A stretch of 64,000 bases of DNA from UTCFX2 sp002050125 (GCA_027494035.1 JAOSJQ010000001.1:2046001-2110000), one strand, 5' to 3'. Numbered from the stretch's first letter, positions 1-9,658 are shown. Notes: generated from the sequence alone by a model not told the origin. Program-made: numbers and translations.

Positions 1-385
1 TTTCCGCCAGCGCCATCCCCGTGCCGACCGGCGCCACACCGCCCTGAACGCCGTTCGAGTAAAAATTGCGCCAGTGCAAATGCTGCGAACCGCCTCTGCC
101 CCCGCACACTCCGCTGGCTTTGCCCATCAGCTCGGCGAACAAACTCCGCGGATCCCCGCCGTACGCCAGGAAATGCCCATGGCTGCGGTGGTTGCTGAAC
201 ACAATATCTTGCGCCGCAAGACCTGTAAGCACGCCGACGGCGTTGGCTTCCTGACCCAAACAGGTGTGGGTGGTCCCATAGAACACCCCTTTGACGAAAT
301 TCTCGATTACGGTCTCTTCAAAAAGGCGGATCAGATAGAGCCGGCGATAAAGCATTTCGTTGAAGTCGTTGCTCGTTGGGGGCAT
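1..385 (-). CDS. TPP-dependent dehydrogenase E1 alpha subunit (partial)
   Basis: Reading the minus strand from the ATG at 385 gives about 128 residues that run off the window edge, so the C-terminus is missing. The sequence contains FEETVIENFVKG, THTCLGQEA and ELMGKASGVCGGRGGSQH. These are typical of the alpha subunit of thiamine-pyrophosphate-dependent 2-oxoacid (pyruvate, acetoin or branched-chain) dehydrogenases. The family decarboxylates a 2-oxoacid and passes the acyl group to lipoyl-E2. The gene begins 6 bases after the sugar transferase stop, so it is probably the last visible gene of a leftward operon starting near 5819. The substrate cannot be told from this half. No beta subunit is visible because the operon leaves the window. 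Confidence 0.85.
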   Translation of the reverse strand, partial: MPPTSNDFNEMLYRRLYLIRLFEETVIENFVKGVFYGTTHTCLGQEANAVGVLTGLAAQDIVFSNHRSHGHFLAYGGDPRSLFAELMGKASGVCGGRGGSQHLHWRNFYSNGVQGGVAPVGTGMALAE

Positions 386-391
386 GTGGTT

Positions 392-1036
392 TTACTTTTC
401 CTGTGGCAGCGACGCTTGGTTCGAATGCGCGCCCATGAATTCTTCGGCGGTTGCGTGCCCCGGTTGGCTGATCCCTTCGCGTTTAACGGCTTTCACGAGG
501 GTTATCGCCAGAATGCGCACATCCAGCCAGATCGACCAGTGCTCCACGTACCAGACGTCCAGGCGGAATTTGTCTTCCCAGGTCAACGCGTTGCGCCCAT
601 GGATCTGCGCCCAGCCGGTGATGCCGGGCAAGACCTCATGCCGGCGCGCTTGTTCCGGCGAATAGCGCTCCAGGTATTGCATCAGCAGCGGGCGCGGTCC
701 CACCAGGCTCATTTCGCCGCGGAGCACATTGAACAACTCGGGGAGTTCATCCAGGCTGACGCCGCGTAAAAAATGTCCAAACCCGGTAAGGCGCTGCTCA
801 TCCGCAAGCAGATTCCCGTCCGGATCGCGCAAGTCGTTCATCGTGCGGAATTTATAGATCCAAAACGGTTTGCCGCGGTATCCGGGCCGCTGCTGGCGAA
901 AGATGACCGGTTTACCAAGCTTGAGGCGCACCAGGAGCGCCAGAGCGATCAGCAGCGGCGAGATCAAGACCAAACCAAGCGACGTGAGCAGCAGGTCAAA
1001 AACTCTCTTCGCAAGTGGAACGCCCCGAGGAAACAT
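392..1036 (-). CDS. Undecaprenyl-phosphate sugar-1-phosphate transferase (PglC/WcaJ type)
   Basis: A 214-residue monotopic phosphoglycosyl transferase. This family moves a sugar-1-phosphate from a UDP-sugar to undecaprenyl phosphate at the cytoplasmic membrane, the first step in making a surface glycan. It has one N-terminal membrane segment (residues about 6-30), the RQQRPGYRGKPFWIYKFRTM block, the catalytic Asp-Glu in SLDELPELFNVLRGEMSLVG, GPRPLL, and the GITGWAQIHGRN block. The length matches the short PglC-like core, with no extra N-terminal helices. The start lies 3 bases after the mfd stop. No other glycan-assembly genes are in the window, so the glycan is unknown. The basic C-terminal tail is variable in the family. 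Confidence 0.9.
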   Translation of the reverse strand: MFPRGVPLAKRVFDLLLTSLGLVLISPLLIALALLVRLKLGKPVIFRQQRPGYRGKPFWIYKFRTMNDLRDPDGNLLADEQRLTGFGHFLRGVSLDELPELFNVLRGEMSLVGPRPLLMQYLERYSPEQARRHEVLPGITGWAQIHGRNALTWEDKFRLDVWYVEHWSIWLDVRILAITLVKAVKREGISQPGHATAEEFMGAHSNQASLPQEK

Positions 1037-1039
1037 CGC

Positions 1040-4000
1040 TTATTGCACAAACTCCATGCTTGGGATGGGCTTGCTTTGCTGGAGTTGTTCCAAAATCCCG
1101 ATCAGGTCGGGGATCCAATCCGGCTGCCGGGCGATCTGGAGCCAAATCGCGGTTTTTCCTGCCCTGGCAAGCGGGGCGAGAGACGGCAGCCCTTCCGGCA
1201 CGCTTCCAGAGAGGAAGCGCAAAACGATTTGACCGTTCTCTACCGAGATCGAAGACAACCCGGCGCGTTCGGCAAGCTGTTTGATTTTAAATTGTAAGAA
1301 GAGATTTTGGACCGCTTCCGGCACGGGTCCGAAACGGTCGGCAAGTTCTTCACGCATCGCTTCCAGCTCGGTGCGCGTGCGCAAGTTTGCCATGCGGCGG
1401 TAAAGACCCAGGCGCACTTTCTTATCCGCAACGTAATCGGCGGGGATAGCGGTCGGGAGGGGCAGCTCGACGTTGACCGGGGTTAATTGCAGTTGCAGTT
1501 GTTGGAGGGCTGGCGCCGGGGCTTCTTTGAGCCCGTGTTCTTTGCGCAACTGCTGCACTGCCTGAGACAGCAGGCTGGTGTACAGATGAAAACCGACTGC
1601 CGCGATGTGTCCGTGCTGGCGGCTGCCCAAAATATCGCCGGTTCCGCGGATTTCCAGATCGCGCATGGCAATCGAGTAGCCGGCGCCGAGTTGGGTGTTC
1701 TCGGCGATTGTCTCCAGGCGCTGGCGCCCTTCATGGGATGGCGATTTGCGGTTGTGGCGGAAGAAATAGGCGTAGGCGCGCTGCGCTCCCCGTCCTACCC
1801 GGCCGCGCAGCTGATAGAGCTGCGCCAGCCCAAAGGTATCCGCCCGATCGACGATAAGGGTGTTGGCGTTGGGAATGTCCAATCCGGATTCGATGATGGA
1901 TGTAGAGAGCAGCACATCGATTTCAGCCCGGGTGAACGCTTCCATGCGATCCGCCAGTTCGGTTTCATTCAACTGTCCATGGGCAATGGCGATGCGCGCT
2001 TCGGGGATAAGTTGTTTCAGATGGGCGTGCATCGCGCCGATCGTTTGAACCCGGTTGTGCACAAAGAAGACCTGCCCGCCGCGTTCGATTTCGCGCAGGA
2101 TGGCTTGTTTGACCAGCCGGCGCGAATACGGACCCAACGTGGGTGATGATCGGCAGGCGCTCTTCGGGCGGCGTGTTGATGGTAGAAATGTCCCGCACGC
2201 CGCTCAACGCCATGTAAAGCGTCCTCGGTATCGGCGTAGCGGTCAGCGTGAGCACGTCCACTTCGGTGCGAATTTTCTTGAGCTGCTCTTTGTGTGTGAC
2301 CCCAAAGCGCTGTTCCTCGTCGATGACCAGCAGCCCCAGGTCTTTGAACACCACATCGGATGAAAGCATCCGATGCGTGCCAATGACGATGTCGATTTTC
2401 CCTTTTTGCAGTTCTTCCACAATCTGACGCTGGCGCTGAGGCGAGCGGAAGCGCGAGAGCATTTCGACTGAAACCGGGAAGGCAGCCAATCGCTCGGTGA
2501 ACGTCTGGTGATGCTGCTGCGCCAGAACGGTGGTGGGTACCAGGATCGCGACCTGGCGTCCGTCCATGACGGCTTTGAACGCCGCCCGCAGCGCAACTTC
2601 GGTCTTGCCATAGCCTACGTCCCCACAGATCAGGCGGTCCATCGGGCGGGCGGATTCCATGTCCTGCTTCACCTCAGCCAAGACGCGCATCTGGTCATCG
2701 GTTTCGATGTATGGGAAGCTGGCTTCCAGTTCCTTTTGCCAGGCTGAATCGGAGTTGAACTGGTGACCGGCAATAATGCTTCGCCGGGCGTAAAGCTTGA
2801 GCAAATCCTCGGCAATTTCCTGCACCGCCTCTTTGACATTTGCCTTTACGCCGCGCCACTCCTGGCTCCCTAAACGAGAAAGCGTAGGCTGGCGGCTGTC
2901 CGGCCCGACGTAGCGGGTGAGGCGGTCAGCCTGGTGAACCGGGACAAACAACTGGGCTTCGTCGGCGAATTCGACGTTCAGGTACTCGCGCTCGACGCCC
3001 TCCACGCTGCGGCGAACGAGCCCGGTATAGCGACCGATCCCATGATCTATGTGCACCACAAAATCGTCGATCTGCAGGTCGGCGTAGCCGGCTTCCGGCG
3101 CTTCAGCAAAGCGTTTTGGTCGCCGGCGCGGTTCGGGCCGCCGCCACCCGAAAACTTCCCCGTCGGTCAGCAGGTGGATAATTTGTCCGTCATCGGCTTG
3201 AAAATCCCAGCCATCCGAAAGGCTTCCTTCGATGAAGGTGGGAAGCGCCCGACCGTTAGCCAGAATCCTTTGTTCATCCCATAATTCCTTCAGGCGCGGG
3301 CATTGGCGGGAGATAACGACCAACCGTTCGCCCTTCTGGAAACGGGCGGTCAGGTATTCCATAAATAATTTTAGCCGGCCCGAGAAGCGCGGCCCCGCTT
3401 GAAAGCGGCTTGAAATGGCAGTTTTATCCCCGGTAGCGGGCGGTTCATCCTCATCAAAGAGGCTCGGACCCAGGTTGAGCCAATTGTGCGCGGGGATCAT
3501 CTCGGCGATTTCTTCCTGGGTGAGGTACGGGACCGGAAAGTCACCGGGCAAGGTTCCTTCTGCGATCGAATCCTGGCGCAGTTCCACCGCCTGCTGTTCG
3601 ATATCTGCAATCGCATTCTGCACAGCCTGACCGTTGTCGAGCAAAACCAGGGAAGCGGGCGGCATGTACTCCAGCAGGCTGGAGCGCGCCTGATGAAATA
3701 ACGGGATCATGAACTCGTTTAGCTCTTGACCTGGATTTTGCAGTTCGAAATCCGGGGGGGAGGAATTCACGCGCGGGAGTGAGCAGCAGGCGCCCGCTGA
3801 TGGATCCATTCTGGGGGTGGACGGTCCTTTGGGTGGATGGATCGAATGACCGCATCGTATCGATCTCGTCGCCAAAGAACTCCACTCGGATTGGCAGCGC
3901 CGCGGAGGAGGGCCAAATATCTAAGATCCCGCCGCGGCGGGAAAACTGACCCGGCGCGATCACAATGTTTGCAGCCTCGTACTCGAGCGCGACGCACAAC

Positions 4001-4500
4001 CGTGCCAGCTCGCCAAGCTGCAGCGTCTGACCGGTCTTGAGCGTCCGCGAGGCTTTCAGAAACTCCCGGCGCGGCAGGGTGCGCGTCATCAGCGCTCGAA
4101 TCGGCGCGACCAGAACCGGGGACTGCTCTGGACGAGACGCCGCCGGGATGTGATAAGCCGCCAGGGTTGTCAACGCGGTGAGGCGCTCGCGGCGGATATT
4201 ATCCCCCCAGGCGGCGTTTTCGTAGAACAGGGGGTTTGGCTCAGGGAAAAACAGGCGCGGCGTCTCGGGCAACCAGAACCCCAACTCGTCCAGGATCGTG
4301 AGGGCGCGATCCGTGCGATCGGTGATCAGCAGAAAGGGTTGTTGATACGCCTGATACAGCGCCGCCAAAACCGGCAGTTGGGCGGCGCGCGGCAGTCCCA
4401 GCGGCGGATGGGTCCGGTCAGCGCGGATGGCGTCGATGATGGGCTGGCAAGAGCGCAGAACCGGTTGGAGTAGAACTTCTAAATACGAATGTTGACTCAT
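1040..4500 (-). CDS. mfd: Transcription-repair coupling factor Mfd (two frameshifts in this sequence)
   Basis: Three overlapping reading frames join into one Mfd of about 1150 residues, the normal length. Mfd removes RNA polymerase stalled at DNA lesions and recruits UvrA. In order the sequence shows a UvrB-like N-terminal part, a CarD-like polymerase-interaction domain near residue 475 (DFVVHIDHGIGRYTG), a RecG-type translocase with Walker A GDVGYGKTE near 627 and the DEEQ box VIDEEQRFGV near 727, then a C-terminal regulatory domain. The frames switch in a run of seven G at 3754-3760, and near 2133-2143 after LPIITHVG. Each needs removal of one base. All motifs on both sides are intact, so sequencing error is more likely than decay. 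The ATG overlaps the pth stop (ATGA). Confidence 0.93.
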
Positions 4501-5117
4501 TGGGTTTCGATTTCACCATTAAATCGGTTCATGGAGACTTCCAGACCGTCTCGCACGTAAGTCAGGATGGCCTCGACACAGGTTTCCAGGGTGTGTTCCA
4601 GGATTTTCATTTCGGAAGCGGAAAAGCTGTTCAGGACGTGACCAGCCGCGCCTTTGCGGCTTTGGGGACGCCCCACGCCGATGCGCAAGCGCGGGAATTC
4701 CTGAGTCCCGAGCTTTTCAATGATCGATTTCATGCCCTTGTGCCCGGCTGATCCGCCGCCCGGGCGCAGGCGCAGCATGCCAAAAGGCAGGTCGATATCG
4801 TCGTAGGCGACCAGCAGCCCCTCAAGCGGGACTTTGTAATAACGCACCAGCGCCGCGATCGATTGACCCGAAAGGTTCATATAGGTTTGGGGCTTGACGA
4901 GCAGCATCCGCTGGTTTTCAAATTCGGTCTTCACAACGAGCGCCTTGTGCTCATAGCGCGAAAACCTCACCCCTAGCCGGTGCGCCAGATGATCCAGCGC
5001 TATAAAACCGACGTTGTGCCGCGTGTCGCGGTACTCCGCTCCCGGGTTTCCCAAGCCGGCAACCAGAACCGGGGCGGGGGTTTCGTTGTTCATCCCGAAG
5101 ATCTGCTTCAGTATCAT
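4497..5117 (-). CDS. pth: Peptidyl-tRNA hydrolase
   Basis: This cytoplasmic enzyme cleaves peptidyl-tRNA released from stalled ribosomes, recycling tRNA. The 206 residues include LVAGLGNPGAEYRDTRHNVGF with the catalytic His of TRHN, the NLSGQSIAAL block, the catalytic Asp region YDDIDLPFG and GGGSAGHKGMKSI. These are the complete Pth signatures. The start at 5117 adds 8 residues before MNNETPAP, so an internal ATG at 5093 is possible. The stop shares ATGA with mfd. If the upstream gene is read with its frame corrected, its TGA also overlaps this ATG as ATGA. Translational coupling across all three genes is therefore likely. Confidence 0.95.
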   Translation of the reverse strand: MILKQIFGMNNETPAPVLVAGLGNPGAEYRDTRHNVGFIALDHLAHRLGVRFSRYEHKALVVKTEFENQRMLLVKPQTYMNLSGQSIAALVRYYKVPLEGLLVAYDDIDLPFGMLRLRPGGGSAGHKGMKSIIEKLGTQEFPRLRIGVGRPQSRKGAAGHVLNSFSASEMKILEHTLETCVEAILTYVRDGLEVSMNRFNGEIETQ

Positions 5118-5819
5118 CTTTTACGCCTGAGCGAGCGGGCAGCCTGATAGACCAGCCCGAGCGCGAATAATCCGAACGCGGTCAGGATTCCGGGCTCCAA
5201 CGCTCGATAGAATGTTTTGCCGGCTCACGGAAACCGGGTTTTTGAACGCGGCCGCCGGCGCGCGGGTGGGTGTCGCCGCGGGCGTCGGGGTGAAGGCTGC
5301 CGGAGCGGGCGCAGCCGTTGCGGTTGTAATCGCCGCGGTCGGAACTACTGTAGGCGGCGCAGGAGTGCTGGTTTCGATCGGGGTGTAGTTCCGCACGCGC
5401 AGGTCCTTCACGATCACCGATTGCTGGCTGCCGTCTGTAAAATTGACTTGCAGCCTCAATTGATAGTTGCCGTCGGTCAGTTTGCTGGTATCCCACAACA
5501 CCAGCATCGTCCCGGTCACCGCCTGAATCCCCTGATGGATCCAGAACCAGGTCTCGGTCGGATCGTCCATATAACCGAAAGTGAGCTCCACGCTTTGAAA
5601 ATTGGTCGCGGTGGTATCCACCACAACGGGGACGCTGCCTTGCAGCGCCTGTCCTGCTTTGGGCGAGATAATTTGCACGGAGTTGGCGGGCAGTTCGATC
5701 AGAGAGGGGGTTGAAAGCAGCGCGGGTTGTGTGGGCTGCTCCTGGCGCGCCTGAACCGCAGACTTCGGCAGGGAAGCTGCTAGAAAGACGAACAGGACCA
5801 GGCTTATCAAGTAGCGCAT
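5114..5819 (-). CDS. Secreted membrane-anchored protein with Ig-like domain and Pro/Thr-rich linker (frameshifted near the C-terminus)
   Basis: Function unknown. The product has an N-terminal signal segment (YLISLVLFVFLAASL), then a beta-rich domain of about 90 residues with SPKAGQALQGSVPVVV and TDGNYQLRLQVNFTDGS, like bacterial Ig-like adhesion folds. A low-complexity linker rich in Pro, Thr and Ala follows. As written the frame ends at 5121. Removing one base from the A4 run (plus-strand T at 5215-5218) instead gives a C-terminal membrane helix, GILTAFGLFALGLVYQAA, ending in a basic RSLRRKR tail. The stop then overlaps the pth start as ATGA at 5117-5114. That architecture fits an anchored exported protein, so the corrected frame is preferred. 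The gene heads the pth-mfd operon. Confidence 0.7.
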
Positions 5820-5830
5820 GACAATTGATT

Positions 5831-5859
5831 ACTATATCATGGTCGAGCATAAGGGTCAA
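5831..5859 (-). promoter_or_regulatory. Sigma-70-type promoter for the leftward pth-mfd operon
   Basis: On the minus strand TTGACC (5859-5854) is followed by a 17-base spacer and TATAGT (5836-5831). The expected transcription start is near 5824, only about 5 bases before the ATG at 5819, and no Shine-Dalgarno sequence lies between. This suggests a leaderless message. Perfect 8-base inverted repeats AATTGATT (5823-5830) and AATCAATT (5858-5865) flank the promoter and could bind a dimeric regulator. Confidence 0.65.
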
Positions 5860-6031
5860 TCAATTTTGCGCGGCGCAATTTTGTTCGGCTGGATCCGGCG
5901 GTCTCATCGGCGTTCTCCTTTCACATCGCGGTCTTGATCGCCGCAGTTGGGCATTAACGAGGCATCAGGTAGGTCAATTTATGGTAAACTCATTTCGTGA
6001 AAATGATCCTGTTGCCAAGAGGGAAAAAGTT

Positions 6032-6406
6032 GTGACGCGCTCGCGAACCGAACTCATGGTTACGCGCCTGCGGGAGATGCAGGCTGCCTCGCCAGACATT
6101 GAAGCCTCTGCAGTCGTTTCTGTGGATGGGTTAATTATGGCTTCCGCTTTGCCCGGCGATGTTGAAGAAGATCGGGTGTCTGCCATGTCCGCCGCCATGC
6201 TCAGCTTGGGAGAGCGCATCGCCAGCGAACTGGGGCGCGGCGGGCTGGAACAGGTGTACATCCGCGGGAATATGGGGTATGTGTTGGTGACGGCAGTTGG
6301 CGAGGAAGCTGTGTTGACTGCCCTGGCGCGCGAAAACGCCAAACTCGGGCTGGTCTTTCTCGAAATGCGGCGGGCGGCTGAACATCTAGCCAGGGTAGTT
6401 GGTTGA
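6032..6406 (+). CDS. Roadblock/LC7 domain protein
   Basis: A small protein of 124 residues with the Roadblock/LC7 fold. Such proteins usually act as dimers that bind or regulate MglA/Ras-like GTPases in bacteria. Typical features are the segment SPDIEASAVVSVDGLIMASALP, a central helix SAMSAAMLSLGERIASELG, the strand pair around VYIRGNMGYVLVTAVG, and a final helix after LGLVFLEMRRAAEHLA. I chose the GTG start at 6032 because AGAGGG lies 8-9 bases upstream and the resulting length is typical. An ATG at 5981 in the same frame would add 17 residues. No GTPase gene is next to it, so its partner is unknown. Confidence 0.8.
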   Translation: MTRSRTELMVTRLREMQAASPDIEASAVVSVDGLIMASALPGDVEEDRVSAMSAAMLSLGERIASELGRGGLEQVYIRGNMGYVLVTAVGEEAVLTALARENAKLGLVFLEMRRAAEHLARVVG

Positions 6407-6502
6407 TGGGAATTGTATTTCAAGCGGTTTGCTAAACCTGTGGGGAGCGCCACACTCTATGGCTCTCCCCACTTCCTTTGTTGGACGGATGGAGGCGTGT
6501 AG

Positions 6503-8179
6503 ATGACTACGAAATATATCTTCTTTACGGGTGGCGTGGTCAGCTCGGTGGGGAAAGGCGTCACTGCTGCCGCAATCGGACGCTTGTTGAAAGAGCGGGG
6601 TTTCTCGGTGGCGGTGCAGAAGTTGGACCCGTATATTAATGTCGATCCCGGCACGATGAGCCCTTATCAGCATGGCGAGGTGTATGTGCTGGATGACGGC
6701 GCGGAAACCGACCTGGACTTAGGGCATTACGAACGCTTCATCGATGTCAGCCTCAATCGGGTCTGCAATGTGACAACCGGTCAGGTCTACGCTGAAGTGA
6801 TCAGCAAAGAACGCCGGGGTGACTATCTCGGAGGCACCATCCAGGTCATCCCCCACATTACCAACGAGATCAAACGCCGGATTGGCTTAGTCGCCAAGAC
6901 CACCGGAGCGGAGATCGTGCTGGTCGAGATTGGCGGCACGGTGGGCGACATCGAATCGCTGCCCTTTCTGGAGGCGTTGCGCCAGATGCGCATCGATGTT
7001 GGCCGCGAGAATACAATTTACATCCATGTCACCTGGCTGCCCTATATCGGAGCGACCGCCGAGCTTAAAACCAAGCCCACCCAACACTCTGTGCGCGAAC
7101 TGCGTTCGATTGGTATTTCGCCAGACGTGGTCGTGGCGCGCTCGGACCACCCCGTAGAAGACGAGCTATGCGAGAAGATCGCCCTTTTCTGCGACGTCGA
7201 GCGCCGCGCTGTGATCCCATTGGTGACCGCAGACGTTCTGTATGAAGTGCCTTTGATTTTGGAAAAACTTAATATTGGGGATTACTTATTGGAGCGCTTC
7301 AAGCTGGAGCAGCGCCGCGAGCCAGATTTTCGCGAATGGGAGCGCCTGGTGCAGGAGGTGCGCAGGAAAAAGCCGACGGTGAGAATAGCGCTGGTGGGAA
7401 AATATGTAGAATTGCACGATGCCTACTTCAGCGTTCGTGAAGCGTTGGAGCATGGCGGGCTGGCGCTGGGGCTCGAGGTCCAAATCGATTGGGTTCATTC
7501 GTCTGACCTAGAAAAAGAGCGCGGCTGGGCGGTTGTAAAAAATGCGGATGGGATCCTGGTCCCGGGTGGGTTTGGGAGCCGGGGGATCGAAGGGAAAATT
7601 CGCGCAATTCGCTATGCGCGTGAAAATGAAGTCCCTTACCTGGGTTTGTGCTTAGGGATGCAGCTCATGGTGATCGAGTTTGCGCGCCACATCCTGCAAA
7701 GCGACGACCCAAATTCGACCGAGTTCGACCGCACTACCGAATATCCGGTGATCGACTTGATGCCCGATCAGCGATCGATCGCGGACATGGGCGGCACAAT
7801 GCGCCTGGGGCTGTACCCTTGCCAGTTGGTCAAGGGCACCCGCGCCGCGAAGGCATACGCAACAGAATTGGTGGAAGAGCGCCATCGCCACAGGTTTGAG
7901 CTGAACAACGCCTATCGTGATGTCCTGCAAAAAGGGGGGATGCTGTTTTCGGGCATCTCGCCGGACGGCAGGCTGGTCGAGATTGCCGAGTTGGCGAACC
8001 ATCCCTTTATGGTTGGGACGCAGTTCCATCCCGAGTTTTTATCGCGCCCCAACCGACCGCACCCGCTTTTCGCCGCATTTCTGGATGCAGCCCGCCGGAG
8101 GGCGGGGATCCCTGACCGGCTTCAAGAGGTGGCTCAGGAGGTCCCTGCGCCGGAGAAAAGCGCCGCGGTCGTTTCCTGA
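6503..8179 (+). CDS. pyrG: CTP synthase
   Basis: A 558-residue cytoplasmic enzyme that makes CTP from UTP, ATP and glutamine. The N-terminal synthetase domain has KYIFFTGGVVSSVGKGV (P-loop) and DPGTMSPYQHGEVYVLDDG. The C-terminal class I glutaminase domain (from about residue 295) carries the catalytic Cys in YLGLCLGMQL near residue 382, and the His-Glu pair in GTQFHPEF. The length is as expected. ATG 6503 has GGAGG spaced 8 bases upstream. It is transcribed rightward after the roadblock gene with a 96-base gap. The protein extends about 20 residues past the glutaminase domain, which is normal variation. Confidence 0.98.
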   Translation: MTTKYIFFTGGVVSSVGKGVTAAAIGRLLKERGFSVAVQKLDPYINVDPGTMSPYQHGEVYVLDDGAETDLDLGHYERFIDVSLNRVCNVTTGQVYAEVISKERRGDYLGGTIQVIPHITNEIKRRIGLVAKTTGAEIVLVEIGGTVGDIESLPFLEALRQMRIDVGRENTIYIHVTWLPYIGATAELKTKPTQHSVRELRSIGISPDVVVARSDHPVEDELCEKIALFCDVERRAVIPLVTADVLYEVPLILEKLNIGDYLLERFKLEQRREPDFREWERLVQEVRRKKPTVRIALVGKYVELHDAYFSVREALEHGGLALGLEVQIDWVHSSDLEKERGWAVVKNADGILVPGGFGSRGIEGKIRAIRYARENEVPYLGLCLGMQLMVIEFARHILQSDDPNSTEFDRTTEYPVIDLMPDQRSIADMGGTMRLGLYPCQLVKGTRAAKAYATELVEERHRHRFELNNAYRDVLQKGGMLFSGISPDGRLVEIAELANHPFMVGTQFHPEFLSRPNRPHPLFAAFLDAARRRAGIPDRLQEVAQEVPAPEKSAAVVS

Positions 8180-8255
8180 TTCGATTTTGTGTAAGTGTCT
8201 GGCTAAGAAAGGGCCGATCGAGTAATGATGTTACCGCCCGATCGCTGCTTTTAGG

Positions 8256-8783
8256 TCATTCGGGCTGCGTTTCGGGCTGCTCTTCGACGGGCTCGCTGGA
8301 GATCTGGCGCAGGGCTTCGTCCAGCGTCAGGTTCTCGCGGCGCATCCCTGGCGCAGGCGTCCCACAGTAAGGGCACAGGTTCCAGGGCAATTCCATCAGC
8401 TTGCCGCATTTGTGGCAGTTCTTTCGCAGCTTGGTATGACAGTTGGGGCACACCATCCAGTTTTCGCGAATGTGCCTGGCGCAGCCCGGGCAAAGCATAC
8501 TCTCCTCAATAGATTGGAGCAGCGCTTCTTCCTCGAGCGAGTGCTGGTATTCCTCCTCCAGCGTGCGCGGCGGGCGCAGAATCAGGTAGATCAGGATGCC
8601 CGGCAAGAAAAGCACCGCCACGACCAGCACCGCCAGGATGCGCGTCAGCGGGTCGCGCGCACGTTGGCGGATATCGCGATAAGTCCAGATGATCAGGCTG
8701 AGCCACAGGGCGGCGACGAATGCCCCTCCCCAGGCAGCTAAAAACAACATGAAATTACTCAGAGCGGATGGATCGAAGCGCAT
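8256..8783 (-). CDS. Two-helix membrane protein with double zinc ribbon
   Basis: 175 residues. The N-terminal half has two hydrophobic helices (FMLFLAAWGGAFVAALWLSL and ILAVLVVAVLFLPGILIYLI) resembling the PLDc_N/phospholipase-N-terminal membrane module. The C-terminal half has two zinc-ribbon Cys sets: CPGC plus CPNC, and CHKC plus CPYC. An acidic tail follows. Proteins of this shape are common in Chloroflexi and Actinobacteria. Their function is unknown, but the cytoplasmic zinc ribbons suggest a protein-interaction role. The gene is convergent with pyrG (76-base gap) and divergent from radC. Confidence 0.75.
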   Translation of the reverse strand: MRFDPSALSNFMLFLAAWGGAFVAALWLSLIIWTYRDIRQRARDPLTRILAVLVVAVLFLPGILIYLILRPPRTLEEEYQHSLEEEALLQSIEESMLCPGCARHIRENWMVCPNCHTKLRKNCHKCGKLMELPWNLCPYCGTPAPGMRRENLTLDEALRQISSEPVEEQPETQPE

Positions 8784-8956
8784 GGGTTTCTCCGTTGGGG
8801 CGATTATAGCACGATAATCGGGTCGCCCGAATTACAGCCTGATCGGAGCGCGCCGCCCGCTCGGCCTTTTCCAAATGTGGCAGATGACTTGTCTGTCCAG
8901 GCAGCCTGGAGTATATTTGGGCTGGGTTCGGGTTTTCTGGCGGGTTGGAGGCATTT

Positions 8957-9658
8957 ATGAGGGAGCAGAACGCGATCTATCGGATCAAGGATTTAGAGGC
9001 AGCCGAACGGCCGCGCGAGCGGCTGGCGAAGGTTGGACCTCAGGCGCTGAACAATGCGGAATTGATCGCAATTCTGCTGCGCGTGGGGGTCACCGGGGAA
9101 AGCGCGGTCCAGGTTGGGCAGCGCTTGCTAAACAAACTGGGCGGCTTGCAGGGCATCCACAAGGCGGGCTTCGCCGAGGTCTGCGCCCAGCATGGGATCG
9201 GTCCGGCAAAAGCGGCTCAGCTCAAAGCCGCAATCGAGCTTGGCAGGCGCCTGGCGGTCGAATCGCCCGAAGAGCGCCCGGCGATCCACAGCCCCGGCGA
9301 CGCAGCCCAGTTGGTAATGTACGAGATGGGCGCTTTGGAGCAGGAAGAGCTGCGCGTGATGCTGTTGGACGTGCGCAACCGGGTGGATAAGATTCTGACT
9401 GTTTATAAGGGATCGTTGAACACTTCCCAGGTGCGCGTGGGCGAAACGTTCAAAGAAGCCATTCGAGCCAACGCGGCGGCGATCATCATTGTCCATAATC
9501 ACCCCAGCGGAGACCCTTCTCCCAGCCCGGAAGATGTCGCCTTGACGCGAGCGGTCGTCCAGGCTGGCAAGCTGCTGGATGTGGACGTGCTCGATCACTT
9601 GGTGATTGGGAAAGGGAAGTTTGTCTCGCTAAAGGAGCGCGGGTTGGGGTTTGGCTAA
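8957..9658 (+). CDS. radC: RadC-family JAB-domain protein
   Basis: 233 residues. The N-terminal helix-hairpin-helix region (GLQGIHKAGFAEVCAQHGIG) is followed by an MPN/JAB domain. Its metal motif is HNHPSGDPSPSPED near residue 179, with an upstream Glu in VGETFKEAI. The fold is that of a zinc metalloprotease-like nuclease. Despite the name, a DNA-repair role is not proven for the family. ATG 8957 is preferred over the in-frame TTG at 8945 because GGAGG sits 5 bases upstream of the ATG. It ends tail-to-tail with acyP, overlapping it by 4 bases. Confidence 0.92.
   Translation: MREQNAIYRIKDLEAAERPRERLAKVGPQALNNAELIAILLRVGVTGESAVQVGQRLLNKLGGLQGIHKAGFAEVCAQHGIGPAKAAQLKAAIELGRRLAVESPEERPAIHSPGDAAQLVMYEMGALEQEELRVMLLDVRNRVDKILTVYKGSLNTSQVRVGETFKEAIRANAAAIIIVHNHPSGDPSPSPEDVALTRAVVQAGKLLDVDVLDHLVIGKGKFVSLKERGLGFG

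Noticed and set aside
74..769. Long plus-strand frame of 231 codons
   Set aside because: It is antisense to the partial E1 alpha gene and the sugar transferase, and its translation has no recognisable features.
773..1297. Plus-strand frame of 174 codons
   Set aside because: It lies opposite the sugar transferase and the mfd C-terminus and has shadow-like composition.
1487..2146. Plus-strand frame of 219 codons
   Set aside because: It is antisense to the mfd helicase region, with no ribosome site or family features.
3541..3875. Programmed frameshifting in mfd
   Set aside because: The break is a seven-base homopolymer and many other genes show similar breaks. No slippery-sequence plus pseudoknot pattern was apparent.
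8200..8250. Terminator between pyrG and the zinc-ribbon gene
   Set aside because: Two CGATCG palindromes occur but do not make a stable stem with a T-run.
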